64,000 bases of DNA from Costus lasius (GCA_027563935.2 CM050454.1:19465501-19529500); one strand, 5' to 3'. Shown: positions 33,914 through 45,679, counted from the first letter of the stretch. The notes: generated by a model not told the origin, from the letters alone. Numbers and translations: made by a program.

Positions 33914-36139
33914 TGTTGGTGTATATTCCCTGAAGACCAATATATGGACATGGTCAGGCATTGTTTGAATGTACTTTGATAGAATTATTATTCTATATAT
34001 AGAGGCATGGTCGTTATTATGCAGACTTCTCTACCTGCGTTGATGTATTGAGTTGCATATATAATGTCCCAGGAGTTTGGATTGGATCCATTCTCATAAG
34101 AAATCCCCAGACAAGGTACCTTAGCAGATATGGGACAGCTTTGGTACATGTGAGACTGGTGTATGGGCTGGTTAAGTGCAGGGCACAGTAACGCAGACAT
34201 ACAGGTGCATTGGATGCACTGGAGTCATCCACCGTGAGGATTGACTTGTCTAGTCAACAAGTCAATCTCACATGCAAGAGGTTTGCATTGATCCTTAGAC
34301 TTGAGGTATTCTTGTCTAGATTTGATGATGGGTATGCTTTGATACAGTCTTACGTCTCTCCGTAATTGGGAGATCAAAACGACTGTCATTGGGCATGTCA
34401 TAAGTCACGTAGAGACATGGGTGACCAATAGTAGGATTTGCCTCTTCCTTATTGGAAGCATGATATCCACTCGGGGCGCCCCACCTTATTGGTGCATGAC
34501 AGGAATGTGTGGCCACACTTGTTGAGTCATGACCAATGCATTGGATTGATAAACTTGAGACTAATCCAATGGCAGGATATCAGTTTAGGCAAAGGGATCT
34601 ATAATGCAATGGGAATCCTCGTTGCTTGTTAGGAGTTGTTGCCATAATGACTTAAGTCCTATGATATGGGTAGTAGTGATGTGTTGCTAGATACCCCTCA
34701 CTACTTATGATGTTTACATCATTTCCATCGTCATATGGATCCTACGGGGTCACACGCAATAGACTCTTGACGTTGCTTTAATCAGAAACCTTAGGATCAA
34801 GTTATTGGATAACTTGGATCAATTTGGAAGATTTCATCAGCGCCAATGGGCCTGATGAGTTGGAAGAAAGTTATTGGAGCCAAACTTCATTTTTAGCAGG
34901 TTGACCCGAAATTGACCTAGATTCATCACATTTGGATTAGGGTTGCATTGGATTGGATCCAATGACTTAATCAACCTATGCCATGAAGTTTGGGCTAGCT
35001 CATTGTCCAATGAGGCCCAATAATTAGTTGTCATGAAGAGAGAATTGGCTTAAAAGGGTATAATGGGGAGAAGTCTTCACTCATTAGCGCCTAGGGGCAT
35101 AATGGGGTGAAGTGGGCGGTTTTGCTTCATTAAGGAAGTAAAAGGCGCCTTGCCCTTTCTCCCTTGATGGAAACCTTGCCTCTAAGGCAAGTCTTGGGGC
35201 TAATATGGCTTGAGAACTTTTATGGGAAGTTCCTAGGCGCATATGGATGTTGGGAAGAAGTATATGGTAAAGTCTTGGAGACTTACCTTACCTCAAACCC
35301 TAATTTCTCCCAAGACACCATCCTAGCCGAATTCCTCTTGCTTGTTGCGCCTAGCCCTTCTCCTTGGATGGAAAGAATGCCTCTAAGGCATGTCTTGGGT
35401 TGATATGGCTATTGGGCAAATAAGGATAGGTTGAATGAGGTTTATGGCAAAGTCTTGGAGACTTTCCTTACCACAAACCCCTATCATCCTAGCCGCCCAC
35501 TTGGCATGATCTTGGCCCTCCCTAAACCGCCTCTTGGCTTATAAAAGGGACCCTAGCTGCCCCCTCTCAATGGTTCGAATGCTTGGAGGCGTGAACACAC
35601 ATAGATGGGCGAGAGCAAAGGCAAAGGGCGACAACATCAAGGTGGCGCAACCCTTCTTCCTACAAGTGGCCGCAAGTCTTCTCCTTCCTCTCCTCTTGGC
35701 GTGACTTGGAGAAGGACTTGGTGGCGCCACTTCCTCTTATTCTTCCTAAGGGCCGAAACTCTTCTCCTCCCTCTTCTCTTGGAGTGAAGAGGATAAGGAG
35801 TTGGCGGCATCTTCCTTGCACTTGACGCATGATCCTTGGAGGTGGCGCAAGAGTAGTGAAGGAACCCTAAGGCTTGATTCTCTTCCCGAGGCTAGCACCA
35901 AGCGTGGAAGGGAGCAACGATCAAGGAGTCGACGCGTGGATACTTGTGGAGGGCGAACACTTGGGCGCCTTCAACATGGCTTCGGCAACTAGACAAGCAA
36001 AAGAGGTACATCTCTAACACATCATTGTGTCTTCTCTCTCGCATGGATCCTTGGGACCGGAATATGTTTCGGGTGTAATGATTCTTCTGCTGCATCCTGG
36101 GACTGCAAAATTTTAAATTACACCCGGTATTCCCTAACA
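33914..36139 (+). mobile_element. Copia C right LTR (2226 bp)
   Basis: TGTTGGTGTATATTCC...ATTCCCTAACA, preceded by the purine tract caagtgggagat. TATAAAAG at 35540. The next five bases (GTGAA, 36140-36144) are the expected target duplication, but the partner at the left end has been lost through rearrangement. Confidence 0.92.
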
Positions 36140-37211
36140 GTGAACCCAGCGGGGTTCACCCGTGATTCCAAGTGAAGTGTGCGAGCGTTTGATCCCTAAT
36201 CGGACTTTCCTTGATTTCTAACCTGTTTGGCGTCCAAATTTGGCAAGGGAGGGTTCTTTGGAATGCTATTCGAAGGAGAACACATGAGATATAAAAAGCC
36301 CTAAATTTTACGCCCTAATTATCGAGAAATCGGGTGAAAGGCGACAAGGGCGGACGAACGGAGGCGACATAGGGATTTTACGGCGATTTGGCGAGATTCG
36401 ATCATCAAGACGCCTAGATTCCTAGAGATTGGCTTGGGTTTAGCATCTCTTCCCCTTTAGAAATGATTTCTTGTAGTTTTTCTATACTTATTGAGAGAAC
36501 TTTCAGAAATTCCATGTACTCCATAGCGTGAAACCCTTTTCGAGGCTCGGTTGAAGCCCGCTGACTTTTGATACTTGCGAATTCTTATTGTAAACAATTA
36601 TTTGGATCTTTGTATTTGCATATTTTACTTTGCTTGTGTATTTCATGATTTTACATTGGCCACGTATCTTCATGTGTTAACCGACACGATTCATACCGAG
36701 AGGAGAATCGTGATGGTGGATCTTCTCTGTAAAACTTGTGAATCCATGACACGAGATTGCTTGAAATTCACTCGAGGATTTCTTAACCTTCCATAGAATG
36801 CATAGGGTTTGTTCTGAACGATCCACCGCGAGAGTAGGAGACCGTTCTAAACAAACACCGGGGTGTACCACCGAGAGGGGGCATCCTATACCTTAGGGAT
36901 AGGTTCCTTATGCAAATGACTTAAATCCATATAATCAATCTTTTTATCGCATATTTGAATGTCAGCGTGGTGGATACCATAGCCCTGATCTCTCTCATTC
37001 ATATTTTCTTATCCGTTGATTTAGTTTCTCATTTACAATTGAAGTTTGCAAAACCTCATTTTTGTTCGCCTAGCTATTGAAACTTAGATCTTATGGTACT
37101 TAACCCTGTTCCTTGTGGGATTCGACATCTTTTATATTACCTCGACATAACCGTGCACTTGCGGGACGTGTCACACCTCCATCACCGCCAAGGATTCCAG
37201 AGCACATTCCT
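36140..37211 (+). mobile_element. Second part of an Athila LTR B with flank
   Basis: 1034 bp of LTR (36140-37173) plus 38 bp of flank, almost identical to 25070-26141. Here the copia C LTR stands immediately to the left, inside a GGTGAACC palindrome, so this copy shows the occupied site and the one at 24604-26103 the empty site. It includes TATAAAAAG near 36290 and the hairpin module near 36685-36890. Confidence 0.85.
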
Positions 37212-37376
37212 CCAGTCGAGCCATCCGCCACTGATAGGCCGTCTACATTTGTCGGGCCGTCTACTTCAGCACGACCAGACCCTTCTCTAGAGCAGATGCG
37301 AGCCGAGCAGAGGCGGATGCGCGATGACATATTGCGCCTTGAGCAGGGACAGTCGAGGGCATTTGAGTCTTTATGA
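37174..37376 (+). pseudogene. Athila extra ORF, C-terminal part
   Basis: The frame PPSPPRIPEHIPPVEPSA continues to EQMRAEQRRMRDDILRLEQ, a proline-rich stretch then a short coiled coil, ending in SL and a stop. This looks like the tail of the extra (env-position) ORF of Athila elements, whose N-terminal part is seen at 43267-44023. The upstream part is replaced by the LTR at 37173, so an Athila B element appears to have inserted into this ORF. Confidence 0.5.
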
Positions 37377-38556
37377 GCGATAGAGGAGCTATTACGGCGA
37401 CATCTCCCATCTTCATCGACACGACATGTGGGTATTTGACTGTGATTGCTTGACTTTGCTATGTTTGGATTTGAGACTTTCATTTTGAGATGGATATTAT
37501 GTGGCATTGTATCTTATATGCCATCTTATTCGTGGGCCTGGTCCACTTCTTCAGGCCCCACTTTGTGACAGACTTGTATGACACTATTTTTCTTGCTTGC
37601 GTCCGCACTTTGTTATGGTCATTATTCTTTTCATTCAGGCTGTGTAAATTTTTCCATGCTTTGCATGGGTCTTGTCCTCTCATGGCTATTTTATTTCACA
37701 ATTTTGAGTATTTTGAGTATTTTGAGTTGAATGCATGATTGGTTAGGAATAATCAAAGAATTAAGTCTGGAGTGATACCTCCTTGTTAGAAATACTGTTT
37801 GATCATATCTATATGTCCTATGATTTAGAAATTTTGTGATTTGGATTGATTTTCAGTTGTTCATTAGTGGGTCAAACATTTCTATGATTGTTTAATCAAC
37901 TCAAACTTGCAACTTACATGAGAATCATATTGAGATACATATTCACTTAGTTATTCTTTGATTTTCTTTCTATTGTTGGGGAGACACTGCATTTGTTAGA
38001 AAGGTTATGTTATCAACTGCTGAGCATAGCATTAAAAAAAAAAATTCATTTTTCTCACCCTTAGATTCCTCTACTTAGCACTGCACAAAATTGGCAGTGG
38101 TACCGAAGGACATGAGTTGAAATCTAGGGAGGTGAAATTGAAAATAATAAAATGACTCATCTACTTGGCATTGCGAAATATTGGCAATGGTACCTAAGGT
38201 TATGAGTTGAAATCTATTGCAATAATCAGCATATCATACCCTGGATTAAACATTTGAGTTAACCCCAACGATTTGACTAGGAAGGATTGGAATCGCATGA
38301 GTGTTTTGTGTAAGCTTGATTGAATCCTATGTTTGCTGCTTACTAGGTTGTTTGATATCTAGTATTGTGGGATCAAACTGTTGAACACTTGAGACAACCA
38401 TTTACTTAATTTCTCCTGATTAGATATTGGATTGTTATTAAATGTTTTTCTAACTTGGATGTATATCTTGACACGAAAGATTACTCTTATACCAAACATG
38501 TATTTTATCTTATTTTATTGCTTGAGGACAAGCAAAGATTTAAGTCTAGAGTATTT
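37377..38556 (+). other. Athila E 3' untranslated region
   Basis: Non-coding, matching 23700-24603 in its second half, including the 91-bp duplication and gcttgaggacaagcaa before the LTR. The ORF at 37490-37738 inside it lacks any domain. Confidence 0.6.
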
Positions 38557-38814
38557 TGATGCATCACATTTTGGTAGTATTTTTTCGTTATATTTCATGT
38601 CAAATCTAGGCTTATTTTAACACTTTTATACTCATTATAGCCTTATTTCCTTCATATCTTCGGAATCTTCACTTTTTAGCACTTTTATGGAATTTCAGGT
38701 AAAAACACACTTTTTTCGATGTATTTTGAAGATTCTGAGGCCATGGGACGATTTCTTGTGTGAAAACGAAGCCGCCCATCAAATTTGAGCTCATTCAGAG
38801 TTTGCTAGAGAATC

Positions 38815-39055
38815 ACGGCCAGGTGAACCCCACGAGGTTCACCATCTCAGTCGCCAGCTAGCAGAACTCACAGAGAGAATCACAGCCGGGTGAACCCCAC
38901 CGGGTTCACCGGTTTTCCTGAAGGTCGAGATCTGCACATAGAAAAGGATGGCCAGGTGAACCCGGTGGGGTTCACTGCGCTTCTTTTAGCCGAAATTTAC
39001 AAAATGAATCACGGGCAGGTGAACCCCGCAGGGTTCACCCGTGATTCTAACCCAG
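38815..39055 (+). repeat. Palindromic cassette array in LTR E
   Basis: Four units with facing GGTGAACC and GGTTCACC, for example 38822-38829 with 38836-38843. Same stem type as LTR B with different spacers. Confidence 0.85.
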
Positions 39056-39564
39056 GGCAAGCGCTAGTCCGACCTTGACTCGGTTTTTCAGCGATTTCTC
39101 ACTCATTCGGAGTCCAAATTTGGCAAGTGAGGTGTCTATAGAAAGCTCTTTCAGAGGCGAACACAGGGGATATAAAAGCCCTAATTTTATTATCCTAATT
39201 ATCGAGCAATCACGCAAGGAAGCAGCCCGGGGTGGTAGAACACGGCGACAAGATGATTTTTGGAGATTTTCGGAGATTGAGACACAAGATTATTATGATT
39301 TCTTCAGGATTCCTTCAGTTCATCATCTTCTTCCTCTTAGATTTGTTTCCTTATACTTTCCCTTTCATTAAAAGAGAGATTTTGAGCATAACCATGACAA
39401 TTATAGCGTAAACCCTATTTCGGGGCTTGGTTGAAGCCCTTTGATGATTTTGATCGCAAACTTTGTATCTATTTTTGTTATTTGGAATGAATTGTGAGCT
39501 TATTTTACTTTGACGTATTTATTTCATGATTTTACCTTGGCTGAGTATTTTCATGTGTTAGCCG

Positions 39565-39771
39565 TTACGATTCATATCGAGAGAAGGATCGTAAGGGTGG
39601 AATCTCTTAGTAAAACTTGCGAGACCTCGACACGAGAGTGCTTGGTCTACGCTCGAGGATTTCACAGTCTGCCATAGAACTCATTGGGTTCGTCTTAGAA
39701 CGATCCACCGCGAGAGTAGGAGGTCAGTTTAAGACGAACACCGGGGTGTACACTCGAGAGAGGGCACCTTG
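39565..39771 (+). other. Four-hairpin module in LTR E
   Basis: H1: TTACGATTC 39565-39573 with GGATCGTAA 39586-39594, loop atatcgagagaa. H2: GCGAGACC 39619-39626 with GGTCT-a-CGC 39644-39652 (one bulge), loop tcgacacgagagtgctt. H3: GTTCGTCTTA 39688-39697 with TAAGACGAAC 39730-39739, loop with gagagtagg. H4: CGGGGTG 39742-39748 with CACCTTG 39765-39771 (two G-U), loop with gagaggg. The stems differ from LTR B; the loops are nearly the same. Confidence 0.72.
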
Positions 39772-40287
39772 TACCCTAGGGCTAGACTCCTTGTGCAAAA
39801 CCAATAAACCAAATAATTAATATCTTTCTTGTGCGATTAAGATTATCATTGTGGTGGAAACCGTAGCCCTGATATCTCTCTCATATTTACCCTCTACCGA
39901 CATAGTTGCAATTGCTTGTTTTCGATTTCTGTCTTCAAAACCCAATTTCGATTTGCCTAGCTATTAGGAATCGGATTTTCTAGTATTCAACCTTGTTCCT
40001 GATAAGTATCCGCAAGTGCACGGATTTATCGAAGTAATAAAAATTATCGATCCCACGAGGACTACGAAGCTAAGTACTAACTTCTCGACTTGTTTGAATT
40101 CAGGCAGACAAAATCAATGGTTCTTCTAAACTTTTACGGACATGCAAACTCGAAAACAGCTTTTTAAAGGGTTCAGTTTCTAATGAGTCATGAATTCATG
40201 GGTTCGCCACATTGACAATTATGAGTTGTTAAAAGAATAACTAATTCACAAAAATTATCTAACATGAAAGGAACTCTTCCTAAAGTG

Positions 40288-40434
40288 CATACTACCTCCT
40301 CCCGAAGCGTAGTACGGTATTCAACTAGATTAACTAACTACTCCCGTGATAGTTAACCCAATTGAACCCCTTAAGCTCTATGAAGCATTTTTTTAACCCT
40401 TCAGACAAATCTAAACTACTCCCGTGATTGGATT
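40288..40434 (-). other. Hairpin module in LTR G
   Basis: In the sense strand the 16-pair stem is TTCAATTGGGTTAACT with AGTTAATCTAGTTGAA, loop atcacgggagtagtt. The next is CGTACTAC-type pairing (40309-40316 with 40288-40295), loop gcttcgggaggag. A weaker one upstream has loop containing cacgggagtagtt. The purine loops match the gagagtagg loops of LTRs A, B and E. The partial LTR copy at 45680-46997 repeats it. Confidence 0.7.
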
Positions 40435-41009
40435 CGTAGGTCTAGTTGAAATAGATTGGACGTTGCGATTCACCTCCCAGTCCTTCTCGCAACGTTTAAG
40501 ACGTATAAATACTTGGCTAGGGTAAATTACGAGATAGGTAAAATTTCAACTAAATAATGCAGATAAATTCTAATGAAAATAGTAAAAGCATGGATTAACT
40601 CATAAAAGTCAAAGGGCTACGCCCAATCATCCCGACAAAGGTTTCTACTCGCTCATGTTAGTATGGAAATACATGGTGTTGTGATTAACTAGTAAACACA
40701 TAAAAGATTGCAATAAATCACTAAAAAGACTACAAAACCGCCTTCTCCCTGATCCGAGGATGAGTATTGGTTGATCTATCATCTCCTTCAGGGGAAATCT
40801 TGCCGGAAAAAAATGTTTGAAACCAGGTTTTCGCCCTTATCGCCGCCGCTGTTCGTCTTCGTCTGTCGAAGTTCCCTTAAACTGATCAAAATCCCATATT
40901 TTATAGTAGGACCGGTTTAGAACCCATCAAGGAACGGTTCTGCAAAGTTTGGCTCAAATCCGGTTCAAAACGAGTGAGAATCGAGCGAAAAACTCGTCAG
41001 GCGGAAACT

Positions 41010-41220
41010 TTTACGGCCCGTGATATGTGTTTATGGCTTCGGCCGTAATTCTTTCGGCGTATAATGCTTTTGGTCACGGAACCTTTTACGGCCCGTGATG
41101 GAATTACGGCTTCACCCATGAAAGTTTCGGTGGACTTTTATACTTAGCCAATTTTCACCTTCTGCTCGTCGTCGTGTTTACGGCCGAATCCACAATTACG
41201 GCCAAGGCCGTAAATGTCTC
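41010..41220 (-). repeat. Palindromic cassette array in LTR G
   Basis: Units with tttacggcccgtgat and facing ttcggccgtaatt; a nearly identical array is in the partial LTR at 46540-46750. Upstream of the TATA box in the minus-strand direction. Confidence 0.75.
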
Positions 41221-41470
41221 GTTCTTTACCGTTTTTGCTCCAAATTTGACGTGTGGGCTCGTGATCTCCTCGAGAATCATGCTTTGACCTTAAAACTCTC
41301 GATATCCTTCATTTTTATGCCCTTTTACCTACATTTTCAATAAAACCAAAAAAAGTGAAGATTCTGTGTAAAGTAAGATAAAAACACTAGAAGTAACACA
41401 AAATCGTGCAAATAAGTCCAAAATATGATGTAAAACATAGGCAAAAATACTATATAAATGCAACGCATCA

Positions 41471-42663
41471 ATATACCATAGACTTAGAATTTTTCTTGTC
41501 CTCAAGCAGTTCTAGAATATGTATGATGAATGTAAAGATAAGGAACACTCATTTGTTTTTGCCGCTAATAATATCCTTAGTCCACAAATTAAGTAATCAA
41601 TCTTTCAAACTCAAGTAATTCAAGAAAAATCATAACAGAGATAATTTCCCAAGAGGTTACAATCCAAGAAAGATAAAATTCACAATTCATGTCATAATGT
41701 TCATTCTTCACATGCTAAATATTACATACTTTCAACTTAATAAATCTATTTTACTCAATAGATAAAAATTTATTTCAAGAATCTTGGTGATGTTAAAATA
41801 AGAGATTTTTAAAGCAATTTGGTCTTTAAACGGTTATATGCCCTTTCCTGTTAGCATCATAACATTGTTTAAAGTATACTGCAAAGCAGTATAATTTAAC
41901 TCATAGTCTCAATCATAAAGTCAGTGGAGTTGTCCACTTGACCTATAGCTTTCTCTTTTTCTCCATTTTTATTCTCTTCTCTTTTCTCTTTTTTTTTTTT
42001 TTTAATAGAAAGCCAGTCAGTGGCATGGTATTTAAATCATTGTTAATCTTTTTTACATAAGGGATAAATATTTATTTTTAAAATTTTCCCTCTGTTACTT
42101 GATTGCAACAGACTTAAAATATACCAATTCATGGTATAATATAACTCATGACTTTAGATTTCTCAACCAGAGGAGTTGGAGCAAATCTCAAATTAAAGAT
42201 ATATCACCAAATTCTATTCATAAAAATTTTCATTAAGCAAAAATAGATAAATTAAATTTCAAGTATAAAGATACTATGCATGTGTCATATGAACATATAA
42301 CAATTCACAAATACATTTTATCAATACCAGAATTGAATTTACTCAACAATTTAAGTCTACATGAAATTTCAAAAATTTCCTAAGTCATCAAATCAATCAC
42401 TCAAAATGTTTCCTAAGTTTAAAATTAAGGATAAAACAAATTTGATTATCCTTAATAATCATAAACATTCAGAATACATATTTATAAAGCTTTAAAGACC
42501 GAGTAAGATATGGAAACAAGCACCCTAGACTTAATTTGTTGCATGTGTGGAAATATCAAATCAATGAAGAATTTCAGAAAAATTTTTGCAAGAGTTCCCT
42601 TTATATTTGTTAGCGAAACCCTGTACAGTTATATCAAAAGATGAAAATTACAGCCCGAGAAAG

Positions 42664-42721
<58 letters not shown>

Positions 42722-43266
42722 AAAAAATTTATGACCACGAAGATACTCAATTTTTACATGGCAATCAACTTCCAGATATCAAATACCGTCTAGTTTTACA
42801 AACCACAACACAATTTACCACCTTCAGTTACTATTTCAAACCAAATATCAAAGATGCATCAGAATCATTCCAATCATGCGGAAAATCATCAACCAGACAC
42901 CCAAAACTATCACATGGCATCACATATACATGATAAATACTAAACATGTCCAAAAAATATCATCTCTAAGTCATGTTCAGCATCCTAGGACTCAATACCA
43001 ACTAGTGTATACAATATCGAGCTAAGTATCGAGCAACATCTACAAATAACCAAAATGAATTGCGTAATATCCCGATACAACGCACACACACAAATAAAAA
43101 TTGAAAAGATGGTGTGAGGTTGCATCGGCATCAAATCTACTAAGCCTGCGCATAAATTAGACAACTGTGAGACTACTCATGTGATACCAAAAATATGCAT
43201 AAAGAATTGAAACTTGATACTCACAAAGTCTATCAATCCGTCTCCGTATGCTCAGAGTCCTCCTCC
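41471..43266 (-). other. Athila G 3' untranslated region with (TA)n
   Basis: Minus-strand sequence just before the LTR is gcttgaggacaag...taagtctatggtatat. A perfect (AT)n run lies at 42666-42719. ORFs across it are low-complexity and not genes. Confidence 0.6.
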
Positions 43267-44023
43267 TCATCCCTGGTCTCTAAGCATGGCCCATAGAAAG
43301 AATAACTCCGTAGATCTGACCATACCATCGCTCTCTACCCGCCCAAAAATGGGATGTACAAGCACCTTGTGTATATATCTGAAAATCGGGCTAGTCAGAC
43401 GCGATGCTCTGGCGGTCCTAGGGTCAAATCCTTGCTCGCCAGTAATCTCTCTCCAAAAGGTCCCCTCTGAAAACTCATGAGGACGGTGTCTGGTCACATC
43501 CGAGGGGAATCCAAATATGTGGCCCAGCTGGTCCAATGTAAGCATATGCTCCCGGTTCCCCAACCGGAATGACATCCTCCCAGGATCTCCGTCATCGTGG
43601 TTCCTTAATGAAATCTGGACGGTGCTGAAAAACTCCAAAGTGAGCTGGGTGTATGTAGGGTGCCTCTGCTGGTAAAAATCCTGCCACCCTATGTTCGCGA
43701 ACATCCACTGGATGTCGTTGAACAATCCTAGGGACTGCAGTGTCTGGTCGTCCCAATATCGTGTGCTGATTACCCCTCTAGTGGATAGAGCACGATATCT
43801 CCTCTCGATCTCCCTACTCCTATGACGAATCCGAGGATGCACTTGGAGCCTCTAATGCCTGTGCATGGGTCTCAGGCTCTGAGTCAGGATAAACTATCCT
43901 CTCAAAAGTGTCTGGTAACACTCCGGACAACATCCTATACATGTAACGTAGTTCCGGCCTAGGATATCTGCTCTTTATCACTGCCCCATAGGGCCTAGAC
44001 CACACAGATCTCTTCGGTGCCAT
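43267..44023 (-). pseudogene. Athila extra ORF (env-position), frameshifted
   Basis: Starts MAPKRSVWSRPYG (44023) and shifts frame near 43830, continuing as IRHRSREIERRYRAL...DIQWMFANIGWQDFYQQ...PTYTQLTLEFFSTVQI...GHIFGFPSDVTR...FWREITGEQ...IFGRVESDG. The order PTYxxLTxEF - FGFP - FW - FGR is that of the extra ORF of plant Athila elements (ATHILA ORF-1/plant transposon protein family). Its function is unknown; no signal peptide or membrane segment is seen. It ends early near 43267 relative to the family. Confidence 0.7.
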
Positions 44024-44399
44024 AGTATCAAGCAGATCAATCCAAAATATGTAAACCTAACTCGAAAATCGTGGTACTACAGTAACAGTGGTATTTGGCC
44101 GTGAAGGTCGTGAGTGAAATCGTCCCAGAATTTGAACAAAATAACTCCAAATCAGTGCAAAAGGTATGTGATCCAAGTTCTACTGATGAATCACAAGTCA
44201 GGGTAAATAAAACTCATGAATCTGTGCGCAAATCGGGCTTGAATCAGCTGGAAGACGGGTTTTGATGACTCGGCGGACGAGTGTCTGTTCTTCACGAAAT
44301 CCGATGGAAATCCGGCGAAAGGTCGTCGGAAAGCACTCTCTGGAAGTGGAGGAACACTGGTGGAAAGTTTTCGTCGCAGCTCGTAGGAAGAATCGTCAA

Positions 44400-44600
44400 A
44401 AATCGGCGAATTACGAGCGTAAACGTAAACCCTAAACCGCCCGTGAGGTTTAAACCGTAAGAACTTATGGCCCGTAAACATGTCACGGCTTGGGCCGTAA
44501 ACTCGCCTTAGCGTACAGTGTCCCGTTAACTTAGTCATCTTTGCGTTCACGGCTACGCGATAATCACAGCTCGACCCGTAAATATCGCATTTTACCTTAG
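44400..44600 (-). repeat. Cassette array inside the element, before the extra ORF
   Basis: Minus-strand sequence holds repeats of tttacgggtcgagctgtgat and tttacggcccaagccgtga type. They look like the LTR cassettes but lie 400 bp upstream of the extra ORF rather than in an LTR. An ORF at 44191-44550 across it has no known domain. Confidence 0.6.
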
Positions 44601-44961
44601 CTTTTCATCAGAAAAATCCGCAAAAATCTCCGAAAAATTCCTGCACATAAAACATCGAATTCAAAAGAATTTCCATATGTAATAGTTCATCAAATGATAT
44701 GGAGAAAGCTTAAAACAAAAAAAAATTGAGAAAATGCTCCTAGGGTTTATAAAGAAAAATTCAAAACTAAAATAGAAAGGTATGCTGAAATTAATGAAAA
44801 TTCAGAGCTGCTGGGTTGCCTCCCAGGAAGCGCTTGTTTATGATCTTTAGCTTGACCAAGACAGTGTTCATGACTCTTCTGCAGTGGATAATTGGCAGTT
44901 GTTGCTCCTGACACCTTTCCGGTTCATTATACAGATTTAACTTTATAGTTCTAGGTAATGT
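44601..44961 (-). other. Junction region downstream of protease
   Basis: The minus strand carries aagcgcttcctgggaggcaa, a sequence found after pol in Athila/Tat elements. Since the protease stop is only about 130 bp before it, the RT-integrase part has been deleted precisely in this interval. Confidence 0.6.
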
Positions 44962-45660
44962 CTATGTCTCAGCTTTCTTTGATTCCCCCTTTTTATGCTT
45001 TTCCCAATTTTCTGAGAGACGTCTATCGATTTCAAAATCACTTCCTTTATCAAAGTTGTTCTCCTTCACCCCTGGAGATTTATCGGAGTCTGCAAAATTA
45101 ATTCGTTTAGCTTCGGATGAAAAATAAAGGATCAACTTGCTATCATTCAAATTCAAAGTAAGTTTTTCATGCAACATGTCAATAACAGCTCCTGTGCTTG
45201 CTAAAAATGGTCTTCCTAGAATGACAAGGAACTTAACATTTTCCTTCATATCAACAACCATAAAGTCAGTAATGATAGAAAATTCATCAATTTTAACTGT
45301 TACATTCTCCAATATACCAGTTGGTTGCTGATCAAATCCATTAGCAAATTGAACATATGTGTTAATGGGTTTAAGTCTTTCACTATCTATTTTCTCAATC
45401 AAGTGTGATGATATCAAGCTAATGCTAGCTCCTATGCCGCACAAAGCATTTTCAACAGATAACTTACCAATCTTGCATGGAATCGAAATACTCCTAGGGT
45501 CTCTTACCTTAGTTATTTCAATGTTCTGACTTACTTGGTCCTTCTTTACCTCAGTTTTACCAGTCTCATGTCCCTTTTGTTCTGTTCTAAACAACCTCTG
45601 GGGAAAAGGAATTGGAGGGACATATGCAGGTGGGCCTACATATTTCTCTTCATCCCTTAC
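44962..45660 (-). pseudogene. Athila G protease with lost catalytic Asp
   Basis: The frame from about 45660 reads PPAYVPPIPFPQRLFRTEQK, then RSISIPCKIGKLSVENALC-GIGASISL and KFLVILGRPFLASTGAVIDM. In the usual DLGAS motif the Asp is Gly, so the enzyme could not work. About 70 residues that normally join PFPQRL to the protease are absent. Long open frame: 45594-44962, with a Lys/Glu-rich tail after about residue 165. Confidence 0.8.
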
Positions 45661-45679
45661 TTCCTTGCAATATTCTGCT

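Larger units (their letters stand above)
40000..41470 (-). mobile_element. Athila G 3' LTR (1471 bp)
   Basis: Complete copy with TG...CA ends. Minus-strand landmarks: cassette array (41220-41010), TATAAAATA (40905-40897) and hairpins at 40434-40408, 40367-40321 and 40316-40288. The middle hairpin has a 16-pair stem whose three non-Watson-Crick pairs are G-U only when read on the minus strand, the element's RNA sense. Confidence 0.88.

Noticed and set aside
37490..37738. 82-codon ORF with hydrophobic stretches
   Set aside because: It lies in the Athila 3' untranslated region and has no counterpart frame at 23700-24100.
39075..39371. 98-codon ORF
   Set aside because: It spans the TATA box and start region of LTR E; no similarity.
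42586..42933. 115-codon ORF with an Ile-Tyr run
   Set aside because: The run is the translated (TA)n microsatellite.
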